This document shows, piece after piece, positions 1 through 5,377 of a DNA stretch of 5,377 nucleotides. A model generated the notes under the pieces. It did not search any database, was not told the DNA's origin, and was given only the letters and a program-made list of their open reading frames with translations. How positions within the stretch are numbered: the stretch's first letter is position 1; every line of letters begins with the position of its first letter. Made by a program: the position numbers and the translations under genes. The stretch spans positions 1 through 5,377 of the forward strand of contig URMQ01000118.1 of NCBI GenBank assembly GCA_900548955.1, given 5' to 3'. The stretch is from an uncultured Eggerthella sp. Its GTDB lineage: Bacteria > Actinomycetota > Coriobacteriia > Coriobacteriales > Eggerthellaceae.

Positions 1-746
1 CTCCTATTTCACGAATTCAGCAGAACAAGCAGGGGTTATCTTGTTTTATTTTCGCAAAACGAAGTGATGTGGGACATCCTTTTGTTGTTGAATTACTACG
101 GAAAGGTACATTAATAATTAGCGATGGAGCTGCACAAAGCATTGCTGCGATGGCTGTGCCACTTACTTTTCCTAATAACATGCTTGAAATTGGTGCAGGT
201 AGAGGCACCAAATCGATTCTTATGCAAAATGTATCTTTGGCTCGATTCGGCAAGCAAATGAACCTTGATACGCTTGATCTTGATGCTCGTAGAACAAAAG
301 AACGCATTGCTCGTTTGAAGCAAGCTAAAATTGCGCAAGGTCATGTGTTTTGTCAATCAGCATGCGATCTTTCTAATATTTCATCCGAATCGTACGATGC
401 GGTATTTATTGATGCTCCTTGTTCTGGCTTGGGAACCCTACGCCGCCATGCGGATATTCGCTGGCGTATTGCTCCTAAAGATATTAAAGATTTTGCTCAC
501 AACGATAGTGAAATGCTAAGACAGGCAGCACGCCTAGTAAAGTCTGGGGGACAGCTCACGTATGCAACATGTACGGTTACTCCTCAGGAAAACGATCAGG
601 TTATTGATGCGTTTTTGGAAAGTAGCGAAGGTGCATCGTTTCGAGTAGTTAAGCGACAATTATTTTCTGATCTTTTCTCAAATGAAGCATCTGGACCATT
701 ATTTGACGGTCATTATGTGTGCGTTTTTAACAAGTATGTTTCGTAG
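1..746 (+). CDS. rsmB: RsmB/NOP-family 16S rRNA (cytosine-C5) methyltransferase, 3' part
   Basis: This is the C-terminal 247 residues of a SAM-dependent RNA m5C methyltransferase. The reading frame is open from position 3 and its start lies left of the window; the GTG at 69 is internal, because the frame continues upstream with family-like sequence. Visible residues (counted from position 3): SAM-binding motif I at about 61-71 (LEIGAGRGTKS), the acidic LDLDARR strand near 90-97, motif IV DAPCSGLGT at 137-145 with Cys140, and motif VI TYATCTV with Cys190. The two cysteines are the pair that the NOL1/NOP2/Sun family uses for covalent catalysis and product release. RsmB methylates C967 of 16S rRNA in E. 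coli; the same site is inferred here. Motif I departs from the usual CAAPGGKT. The N-terminal NusB-like RNA-binding domain, which would separate RsmB from other family members, is outside the window, so the subfamily name is less certain than the family. No terminator follows its stop codon. Confidence 0.8.
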   Translation, partial: PISRIQQNKQGLSCFIFAKRSDVGHPFVVELLRKGTLIISDGAAQSIAAMAVPLTFPNNMLEIGAGRGTKSILMQNVSLARFGKQMNLDTLDLDARRTKERIARLKQAKIAQGHVFCQSACDLSNISSESYDAVFIDAPCSGLGTLRRHADIRWRIAPKDIKDFAHNDSEMLRQAARLVKSGGQLTYATCTVTPQENDQVIDAFLESSEGASFRVVKRQLFSDLFSNEASGPLFDGHYVCVFNKYVS

Positions 747-768
747 GGGTTCAATTAAGAACTTTGAC

Positions 769-797
769 TAGACCACATATTCTCCGAGTTCTATAAT
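769..797 (+). promoter_or_regulatory. Predicted sigma70/SigA-type promoter of the pyr operon
   Basis: A perfect -10 box TATAAT lies at 792-797. With a 17-bp spacer the -35 is TAGACC at 769-774, which matches four of six consensus bases. A better -35 (TTGACT at 764-769) sits 22 bp away, too far for normal use. Transcription would start around 803-805, just before the lower stem of the PyrR hairpin at 807. That is the expected geometry for a PyrR-regulated leader. The start site is inferred from spacing only. Confidence 0.65.
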
Positions 798-806
798 CAA
801 CTTATA

Positions 807-840
807 ACCTTTAATGGCGGTACAGAGAGACCGATAAGGT
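807..840 (+). promoter_or_regulatory. PyrR-binding RNA hairpin (anti-antiterminator)
   Basis: In the transcript the lower stem ACCTT (807-811) pairs with AAGGT (836-840), and the upper stem CGGT (818-821) pairs with ACCG (830-833). An asymmetric purine-rich internal bulge lies between them, and the terminal loop CAGAGA is at 823-828. This architecture, and the CAGAGAG loop with the downstream AAGG, match the PyrR binding loop described for Bacillus pyr leaders (Rfam PyrR element). PyrR with UMP or UTP should stabilise this hairpin, which hides the bases needed for the antiterminator. It lies in the leader of pyrR itself, so the regulation is autogenous. The pairing is read directly from the sequence; protein binding is inferred from the family. 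Confidence 0.88.
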
Positions 841-928
841 GCAAACATATTGTTTATTTATTAGTGCTTATTTGTTCCTTTGTCAGGTAAGCCATAGTAA
901 ATAAGCCAGACTGATTGCCCCTCTCTGT
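822..928 (+). promoter_or_regulatory. pyr leader antiterminator
   Basis: The loop side of the PyrR hairpin, ACAGAGAG (822-829), is exactly complementary to CTCTCTGT (921-928). The pairing continues as 839 with 920 and 841-844 (GCAA) with 915-918 (TTGC), with 830-838 bulged out. It is extended by 852-860 with 898-906 (nine pairs, one of them G-U). Together these cover the whole 5' arm of the terminator (917-921). The antiterminator, the PyrR hairpin and the terminator therefore exclude one another. Without PyrR the antiterminator should form and transcription should continue into pyrR. A local alternative hairpin of eight perfect pairs (866-873 with 899-906) could form on the apical part. Confidence 0.8.
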
Positions 929-943
929 TCTGGGGCTTTTTTA
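917..943 (+). terminator. Intrinsic terminator of the PyrR attenuator
   Basis: A GCCCC arm (917-921) and a GGGGC arm (932-936) enclose a 10-nt loop and are followed immediately by six T (937-942). This is a classical rho-independent terminator. It lies 134 nt upstream of the pyrR start and downstream of the promoter, so it acts as a leader attenuator, not as the end of rsmB. It should form when PyrR holds the 807-840 hairpin at high UMP/UTP, lowering transcription of the whole operon. It would also act on transcripts reading through from rsmB. Confidence 0.88.
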
Positions 944-985
944 TTACCAGAATAGAGATATCAGCAAGATTATTGAGTAGTGCCT

Positions 986-1009
986 ACCAAATACTTCGAG
1001 GTTTTTGGT
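986..1009 (+). other. Unassigned hairpin between attenuator and pyrR
   Basis: ACCAAA (986-991) pairs with TTTGGT (1004-1009). After one T-T mismatch, AC (993-994) pairs with GT (1001-1002 as GG/T context, A993-T1002 and C994-G1001), closing a short loop around TCGA. No T-run follows, so it is not a terminator. It does not overlap the pyrR Shine-Dalgarno or start. It could be a transcript-stabilising or pausing structure, or chance. No known element is recognised. Confidence 0.45.
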
Positions 1010-1032
1010 CACATTGTTCGGAGTTTTCTGAT

Positions 1033-1065
1033 ATGCGGCTTTGTCTGTACGCACTTCACTTTTGA
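1033..1065 (+). CDS. Possible 10-codon leader ORF before pyrR
   Basis: An ATG at 1033 opens the frame MRLCLYALHF and ends with TGA at 1063-1065. It is preceded by GGAG at 1020-1023, nine nt from the ATG. The stop codon touches the pyrR Shine-Dalgarno (1065-1071), so ribosomes finishing here could re-initiate at pyrR, 11 nt downstream. Short leader ORFs are known in some pyrimidine operons (for example E. coli pyrBI), but this peptide does not resemble any I know. An ORF of this length with a 4-base SD arises by chance fairly often, so the call is tentative. Confidence 0.22.
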   Translation: MRLCLYALHF

Positions 1066-1071
1066 AAGGAG
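1065..1071 (+). promoter_or_regulatory. Shine-Dalgarno site deciding the pyrR start
   Basis: AAAGGAG ends five nt before the ATG at 1077. It selects that ATG over the in-frame TTG at 1041, which would add 12 residues not typical of PyrR, and over the later ATG at 1110. Confidence 0.85.
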
Positions 1072-1076
1072 CGTGC

Positions 1077-1664
1077 ATGCAAGAAAACGAATTTGAAGAA
1101 TCTATTGTCATGGAAGAGTCTGAAATTGATAGAACTCTTGTTAGAATGGCACACCAGATTCTCGAACAAAACAAAGGATGCCAAGATTTAGCTATCGTTG
1201 GCATTGTTACTCGAGGTGATGTGCTTGCTCGGCGCATTGCTAATCTCATTGAAGAAATCGAAGGAACCAAACTTCCAGTAGGTTCACTCGATATCAGCTT
1301 CTATCGTGATGACTCAATTATGAGTTTGTCTCCTTTGGTTCAAGGTACCGATATTCTATTTTCTATCGATGGAAAAACGATAGTGCTCGTTGATGATGTT
1401 CTTTATACCGGTCGTACTATTCGTGCAGCTCTTGATGCGCTTATGGATCTCGGACGACCTGCTCGTATCCAGCTAGCTACCTTGATTGACCGTGGTCATA
1501 GAGAATTACCAATTAGAGCAGATTTTGTAGGCAAGAATGTTCCTTCTTCTTCTAATGAAAGCGTTCGCTTATATATCAAAGAAGTTGATGGAGAGTCGTG
1601 TGTTCGAATTAAACGTTTACAGCCTGGTCAGCATGTCGGTTCAGCACCAGTGAAGGGAGTCTAG
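1077..1664 (+). CDS. pyrR: PyrR, bifunctional pyr operon regulator / uracil phosphoribosyltransferase
   Basis: PyrR binds pyr leader RNA in response to UMP/UTP and often has side activity converting uracil and PRPP to UMP. The protein has 195 residues, close to the usual 175-195. Seen in order: AHQILEQNKG (about 25-34), the IVGIVTRG strand-loop (40-47), the FYRDD loop (75-79), the PRPP-binding motif VLVDDVLYTGRT (103-114) of type I phosphoribosyltransferases, and the PyrR signature DRGHRELPIRADFVGKN (138-154). The sequence runs parallel to Bacillus PyrR almost end to end, with about ten extra N-terminal residues and a slightly longer C-terminus. The start at ATG 1077 is set by its strong SD. 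The gene is the first of the operon and lies behind its own attenuator, so it should control itself and pyrB-pyrC-carA-carB. It ends 2 nt before pyrB, whose SD (AGGGAG, 1654-1659) lies inside the pyrR coding end. Confidence 0.96.
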   Translation: MQENEFEESIVMEESEIDRTLVRMAHQILEQNKGCQDLAIVGIVTRGDVLARRIANLIEEIEGTKLPVGSLDISFYRDDSIMSLSPLVQGTDILFSIDGKTIVLVDDVLYTGRTIRAALDALMDLGRPARIQLATLIDRGHRELPIRADFVGKNVPSSSNESVRLYIKEVDGESCVRIKRLQPGQHVGSAPVKGV

Positions 1665-1666
1665 GT

Positions 1667-2605
1667 ATGTTTAATCATAAGCATTTGCTTTCTATTGACG
1701 ACCTGTCACGTGAAGATATCATGACAGTACTTAAGCAGGCTGCTACGTTTGAAGAGGTTAATGAACGTCCTATAAAAAAAGTACCTGCTCTCCGTGGTAA
1801 AACTGTTTGTAATTTGTTTTTCGAACCGTCTACAAGAACACGCGGTTCATTCGAATTAGCGGAAAAGCGTCTTTCTTGCGATTCATTAAATGCAGGTGGC
1901 AGCGCATCCTCAACCGTTAAAGGAGAAAGCCTTGTAGATACGGTCCGCACCCTAGATGCTATGAAAATTGATATGTTTATCGTTCGCCATAAATGCGCAG
2001 GTGCACCGTATATGGTTTCTCAAAATACTAATGCTTGCGTAATCGATGCGGGCGACGGTAAGCATCAGCATCCCACCCAAGCGCTTCTTGATCTTTATAC
2101 TATCTGGAAAGAAAAAGGAGATTTTGAAGGGCTAAGAGTTGGCATTGTAGGCGATATTGCTCATTCTCGTGTTTGTGGATCTTTGGTTCCAGCTCTTAAG
2201 AAAATGGGTGCTCACGTTACGCTTATCGCTCCTGCGACACTTCTTCCTGCAAGACCAGATGTGTTAGGAGCAGACGAAGTTACTCCTCATCTTGATTCTG
2301 TTCTTCCGGACTTAGATGCTGTCTATATGCTTCGCATTCAAATGGAGCGTCTTGAAAATGCGCCATTTCCAAGTTTGCGTGAATATCACTTGCTCTACGG
2401 ACTTAATGAACAGCGCTCTCATCTTATGAAGGATGATGCCATTATTTGTCATCCTGGTCCTATTAATCGTGGTGTTGAATTAGATAGCTATATGGCTGAT
2501 GGAAATAAGTCTGTCATTGTCGAACAGGTATTTTCGGGAGTTTGTGTTCGAATGGCACTCATTTATTTGTTGTTAGGGGGAGCTGCCGATGAAATCGCTC
2601 ATTAA
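1667..2605 (+). CDS. pyrB: Aspartate carbamoyltransferase catalytic subunit
   Basis: PyrB catalyses carbamoyl phosphate + L-aspartate to N-carbamoyl-L-aspartate + phosphate, the committed step of pyrimidine synthesis, in the cytoplasm as a trimer. The 312 residues match the usual length (about 305-312). Key parts: carbamoyl-phosphate loop FFEPSTRTRGSFE (51-63, with S55-T56-R57-T58-R59), the lysine loop SSTVKGES (81-88, K85 from the neighbouring subunit), R107, HPTQALLD (135-142), the Rossmann-like GIVGDIAHSR (159-168) opening the aspartate domain, R223, and HPGPINRGVE (262-271). The catalytic set is complete, so the enzyme should be active. No pyrI regulatory-subunit gene is visible, and control is expected through PyrR. 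The start is ATG 1667 with AGGGAG seven nt upstream. Its last 17 nt overlap pyrC, which suggests translational coupling. Confidence 0.97.
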   Translation: MFNHKHLLSIDDLSREDIMTVLKQAATFEEVNERPIKKVPALRGKTVCNLFFEPSTRTRGSFELAEKRLSCDSLNAGGSASSTVKGESLVDTVRTLDAMKIDMFIVRHKCAGAPYMVSQNTNACVIDAGDGKHQHPTQALLDLYTIWKEKGDFEGLRVGIVGDIAHSRVCGSLVPALKKMGAHVTLIAPATLLPARPDVLGADEVTPHLDSVLPDLDAVYMLRIQMERLENAPFPSLREYHLLYGLNEQRSHLMKDDAIICHPGPINRGVELDSYMADGNKSVIVEQVFSGVCVRMALIYLLLGGAADEIAH

Positions 2606-3881
2606 AAACGTTCGCGTTATTGACCCTTCCGTTGGTATAGATGAGGTCTCTGACATCTTAATTGACGGGGAAGTAATCGCTGAAGTTGGTAAGAATATTG
2701 AATGTAGTGATGCTGAAGTCTTAGATCGTAGTGGATGTATTGCAGTTCCTGGTCTTGTTGATATTCATGTTCATTTGCGTGACCCTGGTCAAGAATATAA
2801 AGAGACTATCGAAACGGGAACTGCTGCTGCAGCTCATGGTGGTTTTACTGGTATCTGCTCTATGCCAAATACTTCACCTACCACAGACGATGCTGCAACC
2901 ATTGATTATGTTTTAGATAAAGCAAAACAGGCTCACCATTGCCGCGTTTATCCCTCAGGAGCTTGTACAAAGGGTCTCAAAGGCGAATCTCTAGCTGAAA
3001 TTGGCGATATGGTTTCCCATGGTGCTGTTGCCTTTACCGATGATGGACGAGGAATTCAGCACGCCGGCATGATGCGACGCGTGATGGATTACGCCAAGAT
3101 GTTTGATAAGGTTGTGATGAGCCACTGCCAGGATGAAGATCTGGTTGGTCCTGGACAGGTTAATGAAGGGGTAGTTTCTACTCGTTTGGGTATGGCTGGA
3201 TGGCCTGCAGCTGGCGAAGAGCTTCAAATTCAACGCGATATTGCGTTATCTGAATTAACAGGTTGTCCTATTCATATTCAGCATATTACTACGGCCCGTG
3301 GTATAGAGCTTGTCCGTGAAGGCAAAGCTCGTGGCATTGCGGTTACGTGCGAAGCAACACCTCATCATATTGTCTTAAATGAAGATGATATAACGTCTAC
3401 TTACAATACAAATTTGAAGATGAATCCTCCTCTTCGTACCAAAGAAGACAACGAAGCTATTATTGCTGGTATTCAGGATGGCACTGTTGATTGCATCGTT
3501 ACCGATCATGCGCCTCATGCTAGTCATGAAAAAAATCGCGAATTCGAATTAGCACCTTTTGGTATGACTGGTCTTGAAACTTCACTTGGAGTTATTCTTA
3601 CCTATCTCGTAAAGCCTGGCTTAATTGATTACAACAAGATGGTTGAGCTTATGGCAATTAAACCTCGTGAAATTCTTCGCGTTGATCAAGTGCGTCTTGA
3701 AAAGGGTAGTTGCGCAGACATTACCATTTTTAATCCCGATATTTCGTGGACGGTAAGCGAAGATGATATGTATTCAAGATCTAAAAATTCAGGTTTCCTC
3801 GGCTATGAGTTGGTAGGGCGCGCTACTGATGTATTTGTTGGGGGTTCGCTAACCTGTAAGGATGGTGTCGTAGTTGAGTAA
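2589..3881 (+). CDS. pyrC: Dihydroorotase, type I
   Basis: PyrC catalyses the reversible cyclisation of N-carbamoyl-L-aspartate to L-dihydroorotate. It is a 430-residue zinc amidohydrolase, the length of the type I bacterial enzymes (about 420-430) and longer than E. coli-type PyrC (about 350). Metal and substrate residues are all present: DIHVHLRDPG (58-67; H60, H62, R64), the FTDDG bridging aspartate (D152) that replaces the carboxylysine of type II enzymes, SHCQD (H179), QHIT (H232), NPPLR (279-283) and TDHAPH (D306, H310). The N-terminal composite beta-sandwich (1-55) and the C-terminal return to it (about 370-430) bracket the TIM barrel. It is therefore a catalytic member and not one of the inactive PyrC-like partners. 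The start is ATG 2589 with AGGGGGAG (2575-2582) inside pyrB. Its end overlaps carA by 8 nt. Confidence 0.97.
   Translation: MKSLIKNVRVIDPSVGIDEVSDILIDGEVIAEVGKNIECSDAEVLDRSGCIAVPGLVDIHVHLRDPGQEYKETIETGTAAAAHGGFTGICSMPNTSPTTDDAATIDYVLDKAKQAHHCRVYPSGACTKGLKGESLAEIGDMVSHGAVAFTDDGRGIQHAGMMRRVMDYAKMFDKVVMSHCQDEDLVGPGQVNEGVVSTRLGMAGWPAAGEELQIQRDIALSELTGCPIHIQHITTARGIELVREGKARGIAVTCEATPHHIVLNEDDITSTYNTNLKMNPPLRTKEDNEAIIAGIQDGTVDCIVTDHAPHASHEKNREFELAPFGMTGLETSLGVILTYLVKPGLIDYNKMVELMAIKPREILRVDQVRLEKGSCADITIFNPDISWTVSEDDMYSRSKNSGFLGYELVGRATDVFVGGSLTCKDGVVVE
3858..3876 (+). promoter_or_regulatory. Weak SD and TTG start of carA
   Basis: AAGGA (3858-3862) is 11 nt before the TTG at 3874, longer than the 5-8 nt seen for the other genes here. 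The in-frame codon just before the TTG is TAG (3871-3873), so no earlier start is possible. No in-frame ATG or GTG occurs before the conserved AKLVLEDG segment. The pyrC stop (3879-3881) lies just after this TTG, so re-initiation by ribosomes leaving pyrC is the likely entry route. Confidence 0.65.
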
Positions 3882-5208
3882 GCTTCTAGAAAAAACCAGT
3901 TATGGGTTACGTGATCGAGCCAAGCTTGTTTTAGAAGATGGATCGGTTTTTGAGGGATTTTCCTGTGCGGCACCTGGTGAAGTGTTTGGCGAAGTTTGTT
4001 TTAACACTTCTCTTGAAGGGTATTTAGAGGTTATTTCCGATCCTTCTTATGCGGGTCAGATTATTTCCATGACCTACCCCCAAATTGGAAATTACGGTGT
4101 TAATACCGATGATCTTCAGGCAGATTCCTTAGCTTTGAGGGGTCTGGTCGTTCATGATATTTGTTCGACTCCTTCTAATTGGAGAAGTACGATAAGTTTG
4201 CCTGATTTTCTTACCGAACAAGGGGTAGTTGCAATTAGCGGCATTGATACGCGATCTCTCGTTGCTCATCTACGTGATCATGGTGCTCAGCGAGGTGTTT
4301 TGTCGACTATCGATTTGGACACCGATAGTTTGTTGGCAAAGGTTCGTGCTTCAGAAAGTATTGTTGGAGTTAATTTAGCAAAAACTGTAAGTCGCACCGA
4401 AATAACTCCTTTCGATGAATTGCCTGAAAGTCACTCATTTGCACTTGCTTCGGCTAAAGAGGCTCAGTATAACGTTGTTGCGTATGACTGCGGAGTTAAG
4501 AAATCAATTCTGCAGGGTCTGATCCGTGTAGGTTGTAAGCTCACCGTGGTTCCTTGGGATACTCCAGCTGAAACCGTGCTTTCGATGAACCCTGACGGTG
4601 TCTTTTTGAGTAATGGACCAGGAGATCCCGAAGCGGTTCGTGAAACGTATGTGCAGGTAGAAAAACTTATTGGAGAGGTTCCGCTGTTTGGAATTTGCCT
4701 TGGGCATCAGATGATTTGTTTGGCAAGCGGTGCCGAAATGGAAAAGCTTAAGTTTGGTCATCGTGGTGGAAACCAACCTGTCATGAATTTACGAACGGGC
4801 CGAGTTGAAATTACCGCGCAGAATCATGGTTTTGGGCTAGTGTTTAGTTCGCTCGGTGCTCTTATCCCAGAGCTTTCTGGCGGCTATTCTGACCATGTAG
4901 ATGATTTACGTTTCTGGAGTGAACGCCACATAGCTCCTGTGGTACAAAATGAGAAATTCGGTCGTATTCAGCTTACTCATATTAATCTCAACGACGGTAC
5001 TGCTGAGGGCATTGCTTATCTTGATAAACCAGTATTTTCTGTTCAGTACCATCCTGAAGCAAGTCCAGGACCTACTGATGCACATTATCTCTTTAGTGCA
5101 TTTACGCGTCTCATGGACGGCGATAAACAGTATTTAGATATTGATATTGCTCAAGATCGACTTGCTGGTTGGGTATTTGGTGCAACGGAAGGAGAAGCTG
5201 ATGCCTAA
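3874..5208 (+). CDS. carA: Carbamoyl-phosphate synthase small subunit (glutaminase)
   Basis: CarA hydrolyses glutamine and passes ammonia through a tunnel to CarB for carbamoyl phosphate synthesis. Domains: the N-terminal CPSase small-chain domain (about 15-160, with FNTSLEGYLEVISDPSYAGQ at 43-62 and the MTYPQIGNYGVN stretch) and a class I glutamine amidotransferase domain (about 200-415). Glutaminase residues present are SNGPGDP (246-252), the nucleophile C275 in GICLGHQ, and H393/E395 in QYHPEASPGP. At 444 residues it is clearly longer than the usual 360-390. By comparison with E. coli CarA (382 residues, from memory), about 33 extra residues lie between NHGF (317-320) and LTHINLNDGT (367-376), about 22 at the C-terminus and about 10 at the N-terminus. 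The frame is uninterrupted and conserved motifs flank the insert, so this is not a frameshift. The start is a TTG. It overlaps pyrC and carB by 8 nt each. Confidence 0.96.
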   Translation: MSKLLEKTSYGLRDRAKLVLEDGSVFEGFSCAAPGEVFGEVCFNTSLEGYLEVISDPSYAGQIISMTYPQIGNYGVNTDDLQADSLALRGLVVHDICSTPSNWRSTISLPDFLTEQGVVAISGIDTRSLVAHLRDHGAQRGVLSTIDLDTDSLLAKVRASESIVGVNLAKTVSRTEITPFDELPESHSFALASAKEAQYNVVAYDCGVKKSILQGLIRVGCKLTVVPWDTPAETVLSMNPDGVFLSNGPGDPEAVRETYVQVEKLIGEVPLFGICLGHQMICLASGAEMEKLKFGHRGGNQPVMNLRTGRVEITAQNHGFGLVFSSLGALIPELSGGYSDHVDDLRFWSERHIAPVVQNEKFGRIQLTHINLNDGTAEGIAYLDKPVFSVQYHPEASPGPTDAHYLFSAFTRLMDGDKQYLDIDIAQDRLAGWVFGATEGEADA

Positions 5209-5377
5209 ACGAACCGATATTAAACGTATTCTTGTTATTGGTTCTGGCCCTATTGTTATTGGGCAAGCATGCGAGTTCGACTATTCCGGTGCACAAGCAT
5301 GTAAGGTTCTTAAAGAGGATGGTTATGAAGTGGTGTTGGTTAATTCCAATCCTGCTACCATCATGACAGATAAAGAC
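5201..5377 (+). CDS. carB: Carbamoyl-phosphate synthase large subunit, N-terminal fragment
   Basis: CarB assembles carbamoyl phosphate from bicarbonate, two ATP and the ammonia supplied by CarA. Only the first 59 codons are in the window, of a protein usually about 1060-1100 residues long. The visible part is the start of the first ATP-grasp half: MPKRTDIKRI, then the GSGPIVIGQACEFDYSG loop (14-30) and VNSNPATIMTD (47-57), nearly identical to E. coli CarB. The ATG at 5201 has GGAAGGAG at 5187-5194, six nt upstream, and overlaps the carA stop by 8 nt, which fits the 1:1 subunit stoichiometry. The gene runs off the right edge and is not broken within the window. Confidence 0.97.
   Translation, partial: MPKRTDIKRILVIGSGPIVIGQACEFDYSGAQACKVLKEDGYEVVLVNSNPATIMTDKD

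Noticed and set aside
69..746. GTG at 69 as a true start of the methyltransferase
   Set aside because: The frame is open to the left edge and the motifs need an upstream N-terminal part; no SD precedes the GTG.
764..797. TTGACT paired with TATAAT as the pyr promoter
   Set aside because: The spacer would be 22 bp, too long for normal sigma70 recognition; TAGACC at 769-774 gives 17 bp.
814..837. Seven-codon ORF (MAVQRDR) inside the PyrR hairpin
   Set aside because: It lies about 10 nt from the predicted transcript start and has no Shine-Dalgarno; the bases are explained by the hairpin.
1005..1034. Second promoter (TTGGTC, 18 bp, TGATAT) just before pyrR
   Set aside because: Both boxes are weak, and the TTGGT is accounted for by the hairpin at 986-1009.
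1041..1076. TTG at 1041 as the pyrR start
   Set aside because: No suitable SD, and the 12 extra residues are untypical; ATG 1077 has AAAGGAG at five nt.
944..1270. Antisense ORF across the pyrR leader and 5' end
   Set aside because: No SD or family features; it is a shadow of pyrR, as are the other overlapping frames in the window.
1838..1849. Glycine in the PyrB loop STRTRGSFE as a defective active site
   Set aside because: That position varies among aspartate carbamoyltransferases (Leu, Phe, Thr and others), and the catalytic STRTR residues are intact.
4771..4776. Gln in GGNQPV of CarA, where E. coli-type proteins have His
   Set aside because: A known tolerated variant of this loop; the catalytic Cys, His and Glu are all present.

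Overview
The window holds the 5' two-thirds of a de novo pyrimidine (UMP) biosynthesis operon, preceded by the end of an rRNA methyltransferase gene. All genes are on the + strand. The order is: 'rsmB (3' part) - promoter and PyrR-controlled leader - pyrR - pyrB - pyrC - carA - carB' (first 59 codons). The DNA is moderately AT-rich. The compact pyrR-pyrB-pyrC-carA-carB order is shared by Actinobacteria and, with additions, Firmicutes. The AT-leaning composition, the rsmB-type neighbour with an unusual SAM motif and the Bacillus-like transcription attenuator would fit a low-GC Coriobacteriia (Atopobium/Lancefieldella-like) chromosome. A Firmicute cannot be excluded, and no taxonomic marker in the window settles it.

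Layout. Positions 1-746: C-terminal 247 residues of an RsmB/NOP-family RNA m5C methyltransferase. Positions 747-1076: a regulatory region with a sigma70-type promoter (769-797), a PyrR-binding RNA hairpin (807-840), an antiterminator that competes with it, an intrinsic terminator (917-943), a second unexplained hairpin (986-1009), a possible 10-codon leader ORF (1033-1065) and the pyrR Shine-Dalgarno. Positions 1077-5377: pyrR, pyrB, pyrC, carA and the start of carB. From pyrB onward every junction overlaps (17, 8 and 8 nt), and pyrR and pyrB are 2 nt apart, so this is one transcriptional unit with probable translational coupling.

How it works together. CarA/CarB make carbamoyl phosphate from glutamine, bicarbonate and ATP. 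PyrB condenses it with aspartate, and PyrC cyclises carbamoyl aspartate to dihydroorotate. PyrR is expected to sense UMP/UTP, bind the leader hairpin and cause termination before its own gene, giving feedback control of the whole operon. The leader bases support this fully: the PyrR hairpin, antiterminator and terminator are mutually exclusive in the expected way.

The window is mainly a well-known system. The less ordinary points are the CarA protein (about 33 extra residues inside its glutaminase domain, a longer C-terminus and a TTG start directly behind an in-frame stop), the degenerate SAM motif of the RsmB homologue, and the unexplained segment between attenuator and pyrR. I found no mobile element, CRISPR array, tRNA or rRNA.
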